Positions 44,861-55,011 of a stretch of DNA of 64,000 bases are shown here, piece after piece. The notes under the pieces are model-generated. The model saw only the letters and a program-made list of their open reading frames with translations. It was not told where the DNA came from and made no database searches. The stretch lies in the NCBI GenBank assembly GCA_009756935.1, contig VZDP01000002.1, forward strand, positions 248,001-312,000, read 5' to 3'. A program made the translations under genes and the position numbers. The first letter of the stretch is position 1, and each line of letters opens with the position of its first letter. The DNA comes from Mesomycoplasma ovipneumoniae (GTDB lineage: Bacteria; Bacillota_I; Bacilli_A; Mycoplasmatales; Metamycoplasmataceae).

Positions 44861-46355
44861 ATAAAAAATGCACCTTTTCAACATTTAACATTTTTTCTCT
44901 TGGTATAAATTCCTTCTCTTCGAATTTTCCTTCTATCATTCTTGCTCTCCTTACATGATAACTGGGAAAATATATTTTTACGTATGATGGTATATTTTTA
45001 TTTTTATTTTTATTTGTATTTGTATTTGTATTTTTATTTGTATTTTTATTTTTATTTTTATTTGGATCATCAATATCAAACTCATTTTTAGGGTCAGTTC
45101 AATCAATAGCATCACTAGCTAGACCTTCTCCAACAACAAAGTGATCTTTAGTAAAACCGATATCTTTATTTAAATTATTATTTGGATCTCTTGGCCATCT
45201 ATTTCCCACTATCAAATTTGCTGTATATTTTGTTTTTTTAGCCAAATTTTTCATAACTGATCCATTATATGAATAAAAATCAATAGGTGAATTTAGTTTT
45301 TTATCCATATTTTTACGGTCTCCTTTATTTTTATTCATTTTATCTTTTACTGAACTAGGCAGCAAGTTATTAATAATAATTTTGGTTAATTCTGATTGGG
45401 CTAGCAAACTTCCAACCGCTCAAAGTCAGGCTGCAGGTTCTGGAATTGCTTGTTCACTAATAACAAAATAAGGTTCTAAGTCTTTATTGTGAAAATTAAA
45501 AAATCAGGCAGGATGGATTCCAGTGTATTGTCTTAATTTTTCCTTATCTTTTGCTTTTACAATAGAAAGTTCTAAAGCCGCTGTATTTGCTATTTCTTTA
45601 ATACTAGGCTCACCTTTTGCTTTTGGCAATTTATCTAAGTCAACCACAATTGAGCTTTCAGTTCTTCGAGTAATAGGATTATTATCAACTGGTACAGGAA
45701 CAGGGCTATAATCAGCTGACGAATAGTAACTTTCACGGTTCCCAAATCATCTGCCTACATCATTAACAACCTTTGGAAAAGTTTCCACAGCTACCGCAGC
45801 AGCTGTCGAAACTGCTACTGCGGCAATGGCAGCTGCGACAGCATTTGAAATAAATGGAATAAAAGGTAAAAGGAAAAAGAAGGTTTTTTCAACCCGAGTT
45901 TGATTTTGAAGCTCTCTAAAGTCAAAAACATGCCCTTCTAATTTTAGTTTTGGCACACCTTCTTCAAAATAGAGTTCAGCTTTTTTGTTAACTAATTCAA
46001 GTGAAGAACTATTTAAAATTACCTCACCTTCTTGATTAATTTGAATTTCAATATCATCTAGATTAGGAGAGTCTGAATTAGTACTTGTTTTGTTTAGATG
46101 TGTTTTGGCATTTTTAATATTTGCATTGATGACAAGCGAATTTTGTTGGTTTTTGGCTGAAACAATTTGGACTAAATCATCAAAATTTACCGGTTTTTTT
46201 GAATTTGATAAATCTATATCACGAGTTTCAAGTTTAAAATCTGAATAGCTTTTTGTATTTTGAAAATGTCAAAGCGGCCCAAAAACACTTAGACTTAATG
46301 ATGAAAAAGCAATAATATTAGTGATAAACTTAAAAAGTTTTAGTTTTTTCTTCAT
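44811..46355 (-). CDS. Signal-anchored partner protein D of the paralogous family
   Basis: 514 aa, continuous with TGA as Trp. N-terminal signal anchor (about residues 6-28: LFKFITNIIAFSSLSLSVFG), then a domain of about 110 residues also left as remnants elsewhere (DDIEIQINQEGEVILNSSSLEL), a second hydrophobic Ala-rich segment (FISNAVAAAIAAVAVSTAAA, about residues 150-175), a middle domain with WFFNFHNKD and VVGEGLASDAIDWTDP, an (Asn-Lys/Thr) repeat and a basic C-terminal tail. Shine-Dalgarno AAGGAG. Family not recognised. Only intact member of four; cotranscribed with paralogue C. Confidence 0.72.
44994..45059 (-). repeat. Hexanucleotide repeat in gene D
   Basis: Eleven consecutive 6-base units, ATTTTT or ATTTGT on the plus strand, encoding Asn-Lys or Asn-Thr pairs on the minus strand. 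Unit gain or loss keeps the frame and changes only linker length. Confidence 0.92.
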
Positions 46356-46390
46356 TTTTTCTCCTTACTATTAAAATTCTTTAATATAAA

Positions 46391-46396
46391 ATTATA
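46391..46396 (-). promoter_or_regulatory. Extended -10 of gene D
   Basis: TGTTATAAT on the minus strand (TATAAT at 46391-46396), 36 bases before the ATG at 46355. Confidence 0.6.
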
Positions 46397-46399
46397 ACA

Positions 46400-46872
46400 T
46401 GTATTTGAGAATTTTAGTGAAAATTTCATTTAAAAAGAATAAATTAATACAAATTAGCACGCTAATTTTAGGCTCCTCCAAGAAGGCGCAACAAAGTGAA
46501 ACAATATAGATTACAGTTCAAGACAAATTTAAGAACATTAAAATTGGCAAATCTAAAGGTTAAAGATTGCAATTTTGCATTTTCGGAAGAATTTAGACAA
46601 ATTTATAAAAAAGAAAAATGCAAAATTGATACAAAGAGTCAATTTTGCATTTTTAAGAAACGCTTTAATAAGAAATTGGAAAAAAGTTTGATAAATCTAT
46701 GAAAATAAATCCCACTAAGCCAAAAAAGAAATAGAAAATTAAGGGTCTTTCTGAAAAATCATAGTGGGATTTATTAATAAAAATGAAAAATGTTGTTAGA
46801 AATACGGAATGCTGGTTAATTATTTGTGTCTGAATTTTTTTAACAATTTGTTATTTAAAAAGATTTTTTTGG
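46400..46872. other. Intergenic region with a 14-bp inverted repeat
   Basis: No convincing gene. Perfect inverted repeat AATAAATCCCACTA (46704-46717) / TAGTGGGATTTATT (46762-46775) with a 44-base loop. A plus-strand frame at 46496-46708 begins with GTG and lacks a Shine-Dalgarno. A GC-richer patch GGCTCCTCCAAGAAGGCGC lies at about 46472-46490. The mixture looks like debris of an inserted element, which I cannot identify. Confidence 0.4.
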
Positions 46873-47535
46873 CTAGCTATTTAAAACTGTTAAAATATGG
46901 TCAATTTTAAGCTGATCTGTTGATGAAAATCAAAAATCAGCTTGATTAAATTCACTGAATTGATCCAAAGAAACAACAACTGATCTCATTTTTGCGCTTT
47001 TTATTGATAAAAACCCTGAGAGAGAATCCTCAAAGCCAATGCAATTTTCGGGATTTAGAGACAATCCTTCTGAAGCCAATAGAAAAATATCAGGTGCTGG
47101 CTTAGGTTTTTTGATTTTTTTAGGATCAGCAATATAGTCAAAAAAAGCAATAATTCCAAGTTTTTCTAAAATTAAAGGGGCATTAAGACTACTTGAGGCA
47201 AGTGCAATTTTCAATTTTTTACTTTTTGTGCTTGTTAGTAAATCTAATATTCCTGGCAAGAGATGGTCTTTATTTAGATTTTCAAGTAATTTTAAGTAAA
47301 TTTCATTTTTTTTAAAACAGACAGTATCAATTTTTTGTTCATCTCAGGTCAGTTTTTTTAGTTTTAAAATTGCTTTTAGTGTTTCTTTTCTTGAAAGCCC
47401 TTTTAATTGGGCATTTTCAGACTCACTAAAGTCAATATTTTCTGCTAAAAGTGATTGTTTTCAGGCTAAAAAGTGTAGTTGGGCAGTATCTGTTATTATT
47501 CCATCCAGATCGAATATCAGTCCTTTAATTTTCAT
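46873..47535 (-). CDS. pgmB: Beta-phosphoglucomutase
   Basis: 220 aa with TGA as Trp. HAD-superfamily enzyme converting beta-glucose 1-phosphate to glucose 6-phosphate. The nucleophile/acid pair is in IFDLDGIITDTAQLH (Asp9, Asp11 region), the cap domain carries KGLSRKET, followed by LASSS, the lysine KKPKPAPDIFLLA and the acidic motif IGFEDSLSG. It overlaps the end of the GH65 phosphorylase by 11 bases, exactly the partner expected for a beta-glucose-1-phosphate-forming phosphorylase. Confidence 0.92.
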
Positions 47536-49897
47536 GGTTTATTGCAAAAAAATGCACGCTTTCTATAAGTTCTTCTTGATTATTTATTCAAATTTTTACA
47601 GGTTTTTTATTAAAATTTTCAACCCTAAAAGTCGAGTGATCAATTCTTACTTGTAAATTTGCACCTTGAAAACTAAAGTTATAAATTAATGAATTTCACT
47701 CTTTTGGTAAATTAGGTTTTAAATGAATTTTATGATCAAAATAAGTTAGACCACCAAAGCCAAAAACAACCATTTGTCAAATTGCAGCAAGCGATCCGGC
47801 ATGAATTCCAGCATCGGAACTTTTCATGTTTTGGCCTAAGTCAATGTTAATTCCGTACTGAAAAAGTTGATAAGCTTTATCAATTTTGTTAAGTCTTATT
47901 GCTTCAATTGCATAAGTTGCCGCCGAAAGTGAGGAGTCATGTGTTGTAATTTGTTCGTAAAAATCAAAGTTTTTTGCTCTAATTTCTTTAGAATAAAGCT
48001 CAGGAAAAAGGTATAAAAGTAAGACAACATCAGCTTGTTTAACTAGTTGAGATGCAAGAATTTTTTGCCCTTTTACAAGTGAAAAAAGTTTTTTTCCTGC
48101 ATCACCAAGCATTTTAAATTCGCTAATATCGTTTCGTTCTAGCTCTAAAAAGCTGTCATTTTCGGCGATAATTAGCTCAGAATTTGGTTTTTGTTGGACT
48201 AAATTCTGTCCAACAATTTTGATTTTTTCAAAATCAATTTTATAAGGAATTTTTGCTAGAATTTCAGTAAATACTGGAGTATTTTTTATTTTTTCAAAAT
48301 AAAAAAGCGCTAGATCAAGGTTATATTTTGCCATTGCGTTAATATAGGCCGAATTGTTAATATTACCTTTGTACTCATTTGGACCCATTACATCATTAAT
48401 TTCAAATTTTCCGTCAGTAGTTTTTTCAGCCCGGTTAGTGTAAAATCAAGCAGTATCAAAAATTATTTCATAGCCGTATTTTTCCATGAAATCTTGATCC
48501 AAAGTAACAACAAAATATTGTTGAATTGCATATGCAATATCAGCTGAAACGTGAATTTCTTGACGGGCAGAAGCGATTGGGACTTGTTTTCCAGAAATTA
48601 TATCAACCTGACCTCAAATTGGACAGACTTCACCATCTTTTGGAAGGGCCATCTCTCAGGGGAATTGGGCTCCTTCAAGGTTAGATTCTTGCGGTCTGAC
48701 TTTAACAGAAGCGGCTTTTTTTCGGGCGGCATCTAAGCCTTTATAACGATAAATTAATAAATTTCTGACAACACTAGGTTCAACAAAAAGATAATTAGGA
48801 TTAATAAAAAATTCTGAATCTCAATAGGTATGGCCTTGATATCCTTCGCCAGTTAGGCCTTTTGCTCCTGCGTTAATTTCGGTCGAATTTTTGCGAAAAA
48901 GTCCATTTAGATGATAAAGGCCAAAATCAACTCCTAGCTGGTCAAATTGGGAATTTGAGTCAATTTTGACAAGAAATTTTTGTCACAAATTTTTGTCTAA
49001 GGCCCGAGTTGATTCTAAAAAAGACTCATGAAAATCGGCATCTAGTAAAGTTTTTAGTGTTAAATTTGCTTGTTTTTCAAGCTCAAAATCCTCAATTAAA
49101 TTTTCGGAGTCATCGATGGAAGTATGAACTGACATTAATTTTATCAGACTTATTTTTGTTCCTTTTTTGAATTTTCCTTTGATTCGAAACAGTATTAGTC
49201 GTCTTGAGGCATCAACTTGAAAATTGTCATCTCCAGGTTTTATTCTTTGGCCGTTGACTTCAAAATGGCAAACTAAATTGTGAATAACTAACAAATTTGA
49301 GCTAGTTGAACGTTGTTTTAACTGCAGAGCATTTTCAAAAGGGCGAAATTTTTCACCTTCGGCAAAATGTTGAGTTCCTGTGTTTGTATTTTGGGCGTTA
49401 ATTTGTGGGCGAAATTCAATTTGAACATATTCGTTTTCAGGGCTAACTTCAAGAATTTCAACATCAATTTTTTGGGCATAAAAATTGAGGTTCTGATGTG
49501 AAACAAAACGAAAAGTGTCGATTTTTATAGCATTTTTTTGGCGGCTGAGTTTAACTGAGCGCGATAGTGATCCATTTTTTATGTCAAAAACTTTTTGATA
49601 TTGGTCATCAGAATCAAGAATTAAGGGCTGTTCATTTATAAACATTGGGGTTGTAATTAAGTCAGCCAAATTACAAATTTCCGGAACTTCATGTTGTACA
49701 TCTTTGTTAAAAACACCACTTACAAAAAATCCTGGTTTATTATAATAATCAGGTTCTTCGTCACTACTTCTGAGACCTAAATATCCATTTGTTAAGGCAA
49801 AAATTGATTCAGTTTTTCCTGTAAATCTTCGGTCAAAGCCATTTTGAATAACTAGTTTTTTTAAATTATCATAGGTTAAAAATTGGTTAGTTTTCAT
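47525..49897 (-). CDS. mapA: Glycoside hydrolase family 65 phosphorylase, probably maltose phosphorylase
   Basis: 790 aa with TGA as Trp. N-terminal beta-sandwich (FALTNGYLGLRSSDEEPD, PGFFVSGVFN), linker and alpha/alpha barrel. Landmarks are GAKGLTGEGYQGHTYWDSEF, the general acid Glu508 in DVMGPNEYKGN, the phosphate-binding HDSSLSAATYA, and SSDAGIHAGSLAAIWQ. It splits maltose with phosphate into glucose and beta-glucose 1-phosphate. Kojibiose or trehalose phosphorylases share these motifs, so substrate is assigned from context: malto-oligosaccharide enzymes upstream and pgmB downstream. Confidence 0.85.
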
Positions 49898-49898
49898 T

Positions 49899-51533
49899 TT
49901 ATTCCTTAATTAAAATTGACTCAAACGGGCGGAAAAAATCCTCAGGTTTTTTGAGATCTTGATATGAAGAAAGTAAGGGTTTTTGCTGAATTTTTTCGGT
50001 AAGTGGTAATTCTTTTTTTGTTAAATTTAAGTAAAAAATTAATTTTTCACCTTTAAATTCACGGCTAATTTTGCAAATTCCGTCTTTGGTTATTTCTAAT
50101 TTTGCCTTACCGTCAACAAGCAAATCTTTTAAGTCGTTTTTGTAAAGAAAAATTAATTTTTTATAAAAATTTAAGATTGAATTTTTGTCCAAAGTTTGAG
50201 TCTCAACATTCATTCGCGGGTCATCAAGGCTTGTGTTAATTCAGGCTTTTTGGCTTGAAAATCCGTTGTTTTTTTCTAAATTTCAGCGCAAAGGACCTCT
50301 TCCTGAATCGCGACTGTTAATATTTGCATAAATTAACATTTCTGATTCAGAATAAATTTTTTCTGTATCAACAAGTGAAGCAAAAGCATTTTTCATATCA
50401 ATGTCAACAAAATCTTGTCTTTTTTCAAAATAGGAATTTGTCATTCCAATTTCTTCGCCATAGTAAATTATCGGAATTCCACGCATTGAAAAAAGTAAAA
50501 GAGCTAGCGATTTTGCTGATTCTTTTCAGAAAAATGGATAGCCTCCTCAACGCGAAATTGCCCTGGAGGTATCATGATTTGAAAGGAAATTGCTCATTAA
50601 ACTCGGACTAATTTCTTCATTATGTTGAAAAGGGATTTGGGCATTAATAAAATCTTGATAGTCTCAATTTGCATTAAATCCATTTCTGCCAGTTTTATTT
50701 GACCAGCCGATTCATCATCATGAAAAGTTAAAAAAATTATTGGCCAAAGGTGATTTTCCAGCCCCGTATTTTATTAATTCTTCAACAGTTATGCCGCTTG
50801 CCTCGCCAAAAGTGTAGGCATCAGGCTTATTTTTAAAGGCAAGTTCGTTAAATTTTTCAAGATATTCTTGAGCGCCTTTGCACCAGGAAAAATACGGATT
50901 TTGTTCAACATTTTCAAAATTTTTAGCAACATGTTTGATGGCATCAAGACGAAAACCGCGTACTCCAAGGTCATACCAAAAATTAATAATGTCAACAAAA
51001 GCAGCTTGTGTATCGGGGTGGGCTCAATTTAAATCAACTTGGTCAGTGCTAAAAAGGTGAAAATAATATTTTTGAACATTCGGCTGTCATTCTCAGGCAG
51101 AACCGCCAAAAATTGAAGTTGCTTTTTGTTCTTCAGGGCTTAATTTTTCTCTTCAAATAAAATAATTATGCTCTTTGTTTTCAGGCGATTCAATTGCCTT
51201 TTGAAATCAGGAATGCTGACTTGAGACATGATTTAAAACCACGTCAATTATTATATCTATATTTAATTCACGGGCTTTTTTTGTCAGTTTAGCAAAGTCA
51301 TTAAGACTACCAAATTTAGACCAAATTGACTTATAATCAAGAACATCATAACCCGCATCAACAAAATTAGTCTCATAAAATGGGGTTAGTCAAATTGCGT
51401 CAATTCCTAAATCGCTAAGATATTCAAGTTTATTATAAATTCCAAGAATATCGCCATTTCCGTCATTATTTGCATCATAAAATGATCTGACAAAAATTTG
51501 GTATACTACTTTATCTTTTAAATTTGTTTTCAT
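49899..51533 (-). CDS. malL: GH13 alpha-glucosidase / oligo-1,6-glucosidase
   Basis: 544 aa with TGA as Trp. Alpha-amylase superfamily enzyme of the oligo-1,6-glucosidase group: VYQIFVRSFYDANNDGNGD, IIIDVVLNHVSSQHSWF, GFRLDAIKHV with nucleophile Asp197, FGEASG with acid/base Glu244, LSNHDTSR with the transition-state Asp, and RGIPIIYYGEEIGM. Releases glucose from the non-reducing end of short malto- or isomalto-oligosaccharides; dextran glucosidase or trehalose-6-phosphate hydrolase are less likely. One base separates it from the GH65 start. Confidence 0.85.
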
Positions 51534-51544
51534 TTTAGTAAAAA

Positions 51545-53545
51545 TTAATCCTTTTTTGTTAGCAAAATAGACTGATGAGGTTGAATTAAATTGTTAATAT
51601 TATTCAATTTTGAATTAAAAAGTATCTCAAAGTCATCAAAATTATAGTCATACTGATTGTTTGAAAAATTGTGAATAATTTTGACAGACTGACCTTCTAA
51701 GTCAATTTGAAAAATAATTAATCCTTTGTTTTTGTCAACAGTTTCAAAATTTAGACAATCTTTAATTTGCTGATTTGTTTTTAGTCTAAAAAACCCTGTT
51801 TTTTGCCGAAATTCGTTAATTTTGGCAAAAAAATTAAAAATTTGTTCTTCAATTTGCTTATTTTTTAAAATATCAAATTTTAAACCGTTAGTAAAATCTG
51901 TTGTCTTATAAGAATTAAAATCAAAAAAATCTGCATTTAAAAACTCAAAAGGTGGATTTTTTTGATTTAAATTTGGATGGCAAGCTTGATAAGTTGCGCC
52001 AGAAAAATCACAAACTTTTGAAAAACAAAACTCACTTCCGGAGCTAAAAAGCACTTTCCCTTGGACAAAAGAAACTAGCATTAAGGCTTGCCGGTAAGTT
52101 TCAATAAATTGTTTTTTTCCGATTTTTGGTGATGAAGACAAAATTTTATCAGCTAAAGTCGGCCCATCATGACAGGTCAAATATGCTAAATTTAAGCTAA
52201 TTTCATTAGCAAAAAGATCATAGCGTTTTTTAGAGTGGTAAAAATCTTTAAAATCATAATCAGCAATATTTCCTGGAATTGAAGAGACATAAGCGCCGAA
52301 TTTTACAGCATTTTTTGATAAAATAAGGCCTTTGTCATTTGGCGAGTCACTACCTCGAACTGCGTTTCGAATTGTGTCATTAAAATATCCAAAATTAAAA
52401 TTATTACCTTCTTTTCCTTTCGTTAATCTTTTAGTAAAAGGTAAGTCACTAAAATCTCAAGCTTCTCCGTATAATAAAATGTTAGGATTAATTTTTCTTA
52501 GTTCTGTATCGATAATTTTAAGTGATTTTTTATCTAAAAATGAAGCTAAGTCAAAACGAAATCCATCAACTTTATAATATTTAACAAAAAAAATCAGTGA
52601 GTCTAAAATTAGCCTAAAAGCCATCGGTTTTTGGGAGTCTAAAGGCGCGAAACCAACTGGAAAAATTTCAGCATTTTCGCGATAAAAGTGACCTGGGGCA
52701 ACATTTTCAAAAACTGAATTTTCAAAAGTGTGATTATAAACAACATCGAGAATTATTCCAATATTGTTTTTGTGAGCCTGATCAACAAAATTACGGAATT
52801 CTACAATTTTTGCATAAGGGTCTTGTGGATTTGTTGAAAAACTAGAATTAAGTGAAAAAAAATTAATTGGGTCATAACCCCAGTTATAAGCACTATAATG
52901 GCCTTTTCCGTCGCCTTGATGGAGAATAGGAACACTTTTTTGGGCAAAAGTATAGCAAGAATGGAGTGGAAGTAATTGTAAAAAGTTTAAATTCAGCTTA
53001 TTTAAGTAAGAAAAAATACCATTATCAATCGCTCCAATAAAAGTTCCAGGATATTGGACTTTTTTTGAAAGCGAACTAAAATCACGAACATGGAGCTCGT
53101 AAATCTGGGCATCAATTTTGGGATCAGCCTCAAATAAGTTAATATCTGAAGGCATTTGGCCGGTTTTTTCTGAAAAAATATCAATTAAAAAGGCTTTAGG
53201 AGTTTCATTTTTAGTTCAATCAAAAGGAGCAAGGCTGAATGCATATGGATCAAGTGCGAAAGTTGTTGTTGAATTAGAGTGTTCAACCTTCAAATTATAT
53301 GAATATGATTCAAAATTTTTGCTAATTTTGCAAAACCAGGCTCCTTTTGTTTTTTTCATTTTTATTGTTTTAAAAGGGGTTGAATCTTCAAAATGTTTAT
53401 AAATTAAAAATTCAACTGAAATTGCATCAGGAGATCAAAAATAAAAATGAAACTTTTCATCCTTCAAAAACAAGCCAAGCGGTCCTAGGTATATTTTTCC
53501 GCGCGAATTTTTGCGAATTAGACTTTTTTCATAGTCAAAAAGCAT
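51545..53545 (-). CDS. pulA: Type I pullulanase-like debranching enzyme
   Basis: 666 aa with TGA as Trp. An N-terminal CBM48-like domain (LGLFLKDEKFHFYFWSPDA) precedes a GH13 barrel with the pullulanase type I signature YNWGYDP, then IILDVVYNHTF, GFRFDLASF (nucleophile Asp), LLYGEAWDF (acid/base Glu) and LTCHDGPTL (Asp). No signal peptide, so it acts in the cytoplasm, cutting alpha-1,6 branches of imported dextrins or glycogen-like chains. First gene of pulA-malL-mapA-pgmB; spacing to malL is 11 bases. Confidence 0.88.
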
Positions 53546-53883
53546 GTTTACACCTAAATAATAAAAAAATTTGGCAAATTATTGGCAAAAATTTAAATAA
53601 TTTAATATAACTTGCCGAAAAATAAATGCAAAATTTAAATTTTTATATTTAAATAATAAAAAAATTGCATTCTACTATTTTAGCATAAAAAAATTCTTTT
53701 TATTTTTTTTTAATTATTTTTTCAGACTGTCTCTAAATAATGATTGGATGAGATATTTTTTTTTAGTCACCTTCTAAGCTGGCCTAGAAAATACCATTCT
53801 TTAGATAATCAAATAAACTAAACTAAAAAAGTTAAAATTTTAACTTAAAAAGCAAAATTTGAAATTTTTAAACTACTTTTTTA
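53546..53883. promoter_or_regulatory. Region upstream of the pulA operon
   Basis: No gene. On the minus strand a candidate extended -10 TGCTAAAAT lies at 53677-53685 and a TATATT nearer pulA; twin TTTGCCAA boxes lie at about 53570-53590 and could be operators. At 53838-53883 begins the sequence inverted relative to 42834-42896. A patch at about 53765-53800 (CTTCTAAGCTGGCCTAGAA) is a GC-rich near-palindrome of unknown meaning. Confidence 0.45.
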
Positions 53884-54390
53884 GTTTAAAACACTGGCAA
53901 AAATCAATTTACGGATAAAGCAACAAAATCATAAAAAAATACAACTACTATTTAAACTCAATGCAAATAGAAAACTCATTTTTATTTGCATTGAGCCTAA
54001 AAAAATATGTGAAGTTTTGAAAGAGCCATAATTAAAAGCCTTAAATTTATAGATTTCTAAACGGTTAAATTTAAGGCATTGCATCATATTTAAAAATATG
54101 ACGGAAAATTCGCATTTTGTGATTTTATTAGACAAAAAACATAACTATTTCTCCTTAATTCTAATATTCATTTATTAATTATTCTTAGTGAAGTTTATTA
54201 TAACATAATTTTTTCTTAGACCAAGCATTTTTTTTTTTTTTTTGCAAAAGGTTAATTTCAAAATTATAAAAATTAAGGTTTTACCACCAAAAACACCGAT
54301 TTACGGGTGTTTTTTTGCATATTTGTATTTAATAAAAAATGAATTTTTGACATCAAGCTAGGAAACTCGGGAAAACTGGTTTTAATAGAT
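53884..54390 (+). repeat. Intergenic structured repeat, copy 4
   Basis: Entry TAAAACACTGGCAAAA. Hairpin 1 is perfect over 13 pairs (53957-53969 with 53983-53995), hairpin 2 perfect over 12 pairs (54038-54049 with 54066-54077), hairpin 3 TCAT-ATTT / AAATATGACGGA-like, T16 tract at 54228-54243, terminal hairpins. Lies between the divergent pulA operon and the ABC importer operon. Confidence 0.82.
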
Positions 54391-54541
54391 GAAATAATTA
54401 TACATTAATTTTGCAAAAAATAAAGAAAAATATTGATTTTTCACAAAAAAATAATTTTATAAGAATTTTTTTATATTTTTTTAATTTTTTAATAAAAAAT
54501 TATTTTTTTTGATAAAATTAGAAAAGAGTACGTATAGACAT

Positions 54542-54979
54542 ATGACAAATTCAAAACCAACGTTAAAAACAAGGTTTCGGTATATTTTTTTAGGAAAACT
54601 GCCTCTTGAACGAAAGTACCGTCCTAAAATCATCGAATACTTCTATTTATTTATTGGAAATTTTGTAATTTCTACTTTTTGAGTATTAGTTTTATTAGCT
54701 TTTGGAAAATATGAATGGAAAATTTCCGAAAATTGAAGTCTAATTTTATCTAACGAATTTAGTAGTTATTTTTGAAAATTCATAATATCTATTAGCATAA
54801 CAGCTTGAGTTGTCAATATTTTCTTATGTATTCACTTGATTTACATTCTTTCAAAAACTGAAGATTATAAATGGGTAGTATTTTTGTCAATTTTTACTAA
54901 TGTTTTTCCCTTTTTTAGCTTTTTTAGCTTAATTATTTCAGTTTTTGGCTTTTATAAACACAAAATTGTTTTTAAATAG
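54542..54979 (+). CDS. Small membrane protein of the sugar ABC operon
   Basis: 145 aa with TGA as Trp, too broken by TGA to be seen with the standard code. Soluble N-terminus of about 30 residues (TNSKPTLKTRFRYIFLGKLPL), then three membrane spans: YLFIGNFVISTFWVLVLLAF, FIISISITAWVVNIFLCIHLIYIL and VVFLSIFTNVFPFFSFFSLIISVFGF. It precedes the lipoprotein by 32 bases and is probably cotranscribed. Unknown role; perhaps an accessory of the importer. Confidence 0.7.
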
Positions 54980-55011
54980 ATGTAAAAGTGTTTTTTTTGA
55001 AAGGAATTATC

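Noticed and set aside
38303..46355. CRISPR array or clustered short repeats
   Set aside because: Repetition here is long gene duplication plus one 6-base VNTR; there are no spaced identical repeats of 25-40 bases and no cas gene in the window.
46496..46708. Basic protein of about 70 residues on the plus strand
   Set aside because: GTG start without Shine-Dalgarno, no recognisable motif, and it ends in the inverted repeat; more likely non-coding debris.
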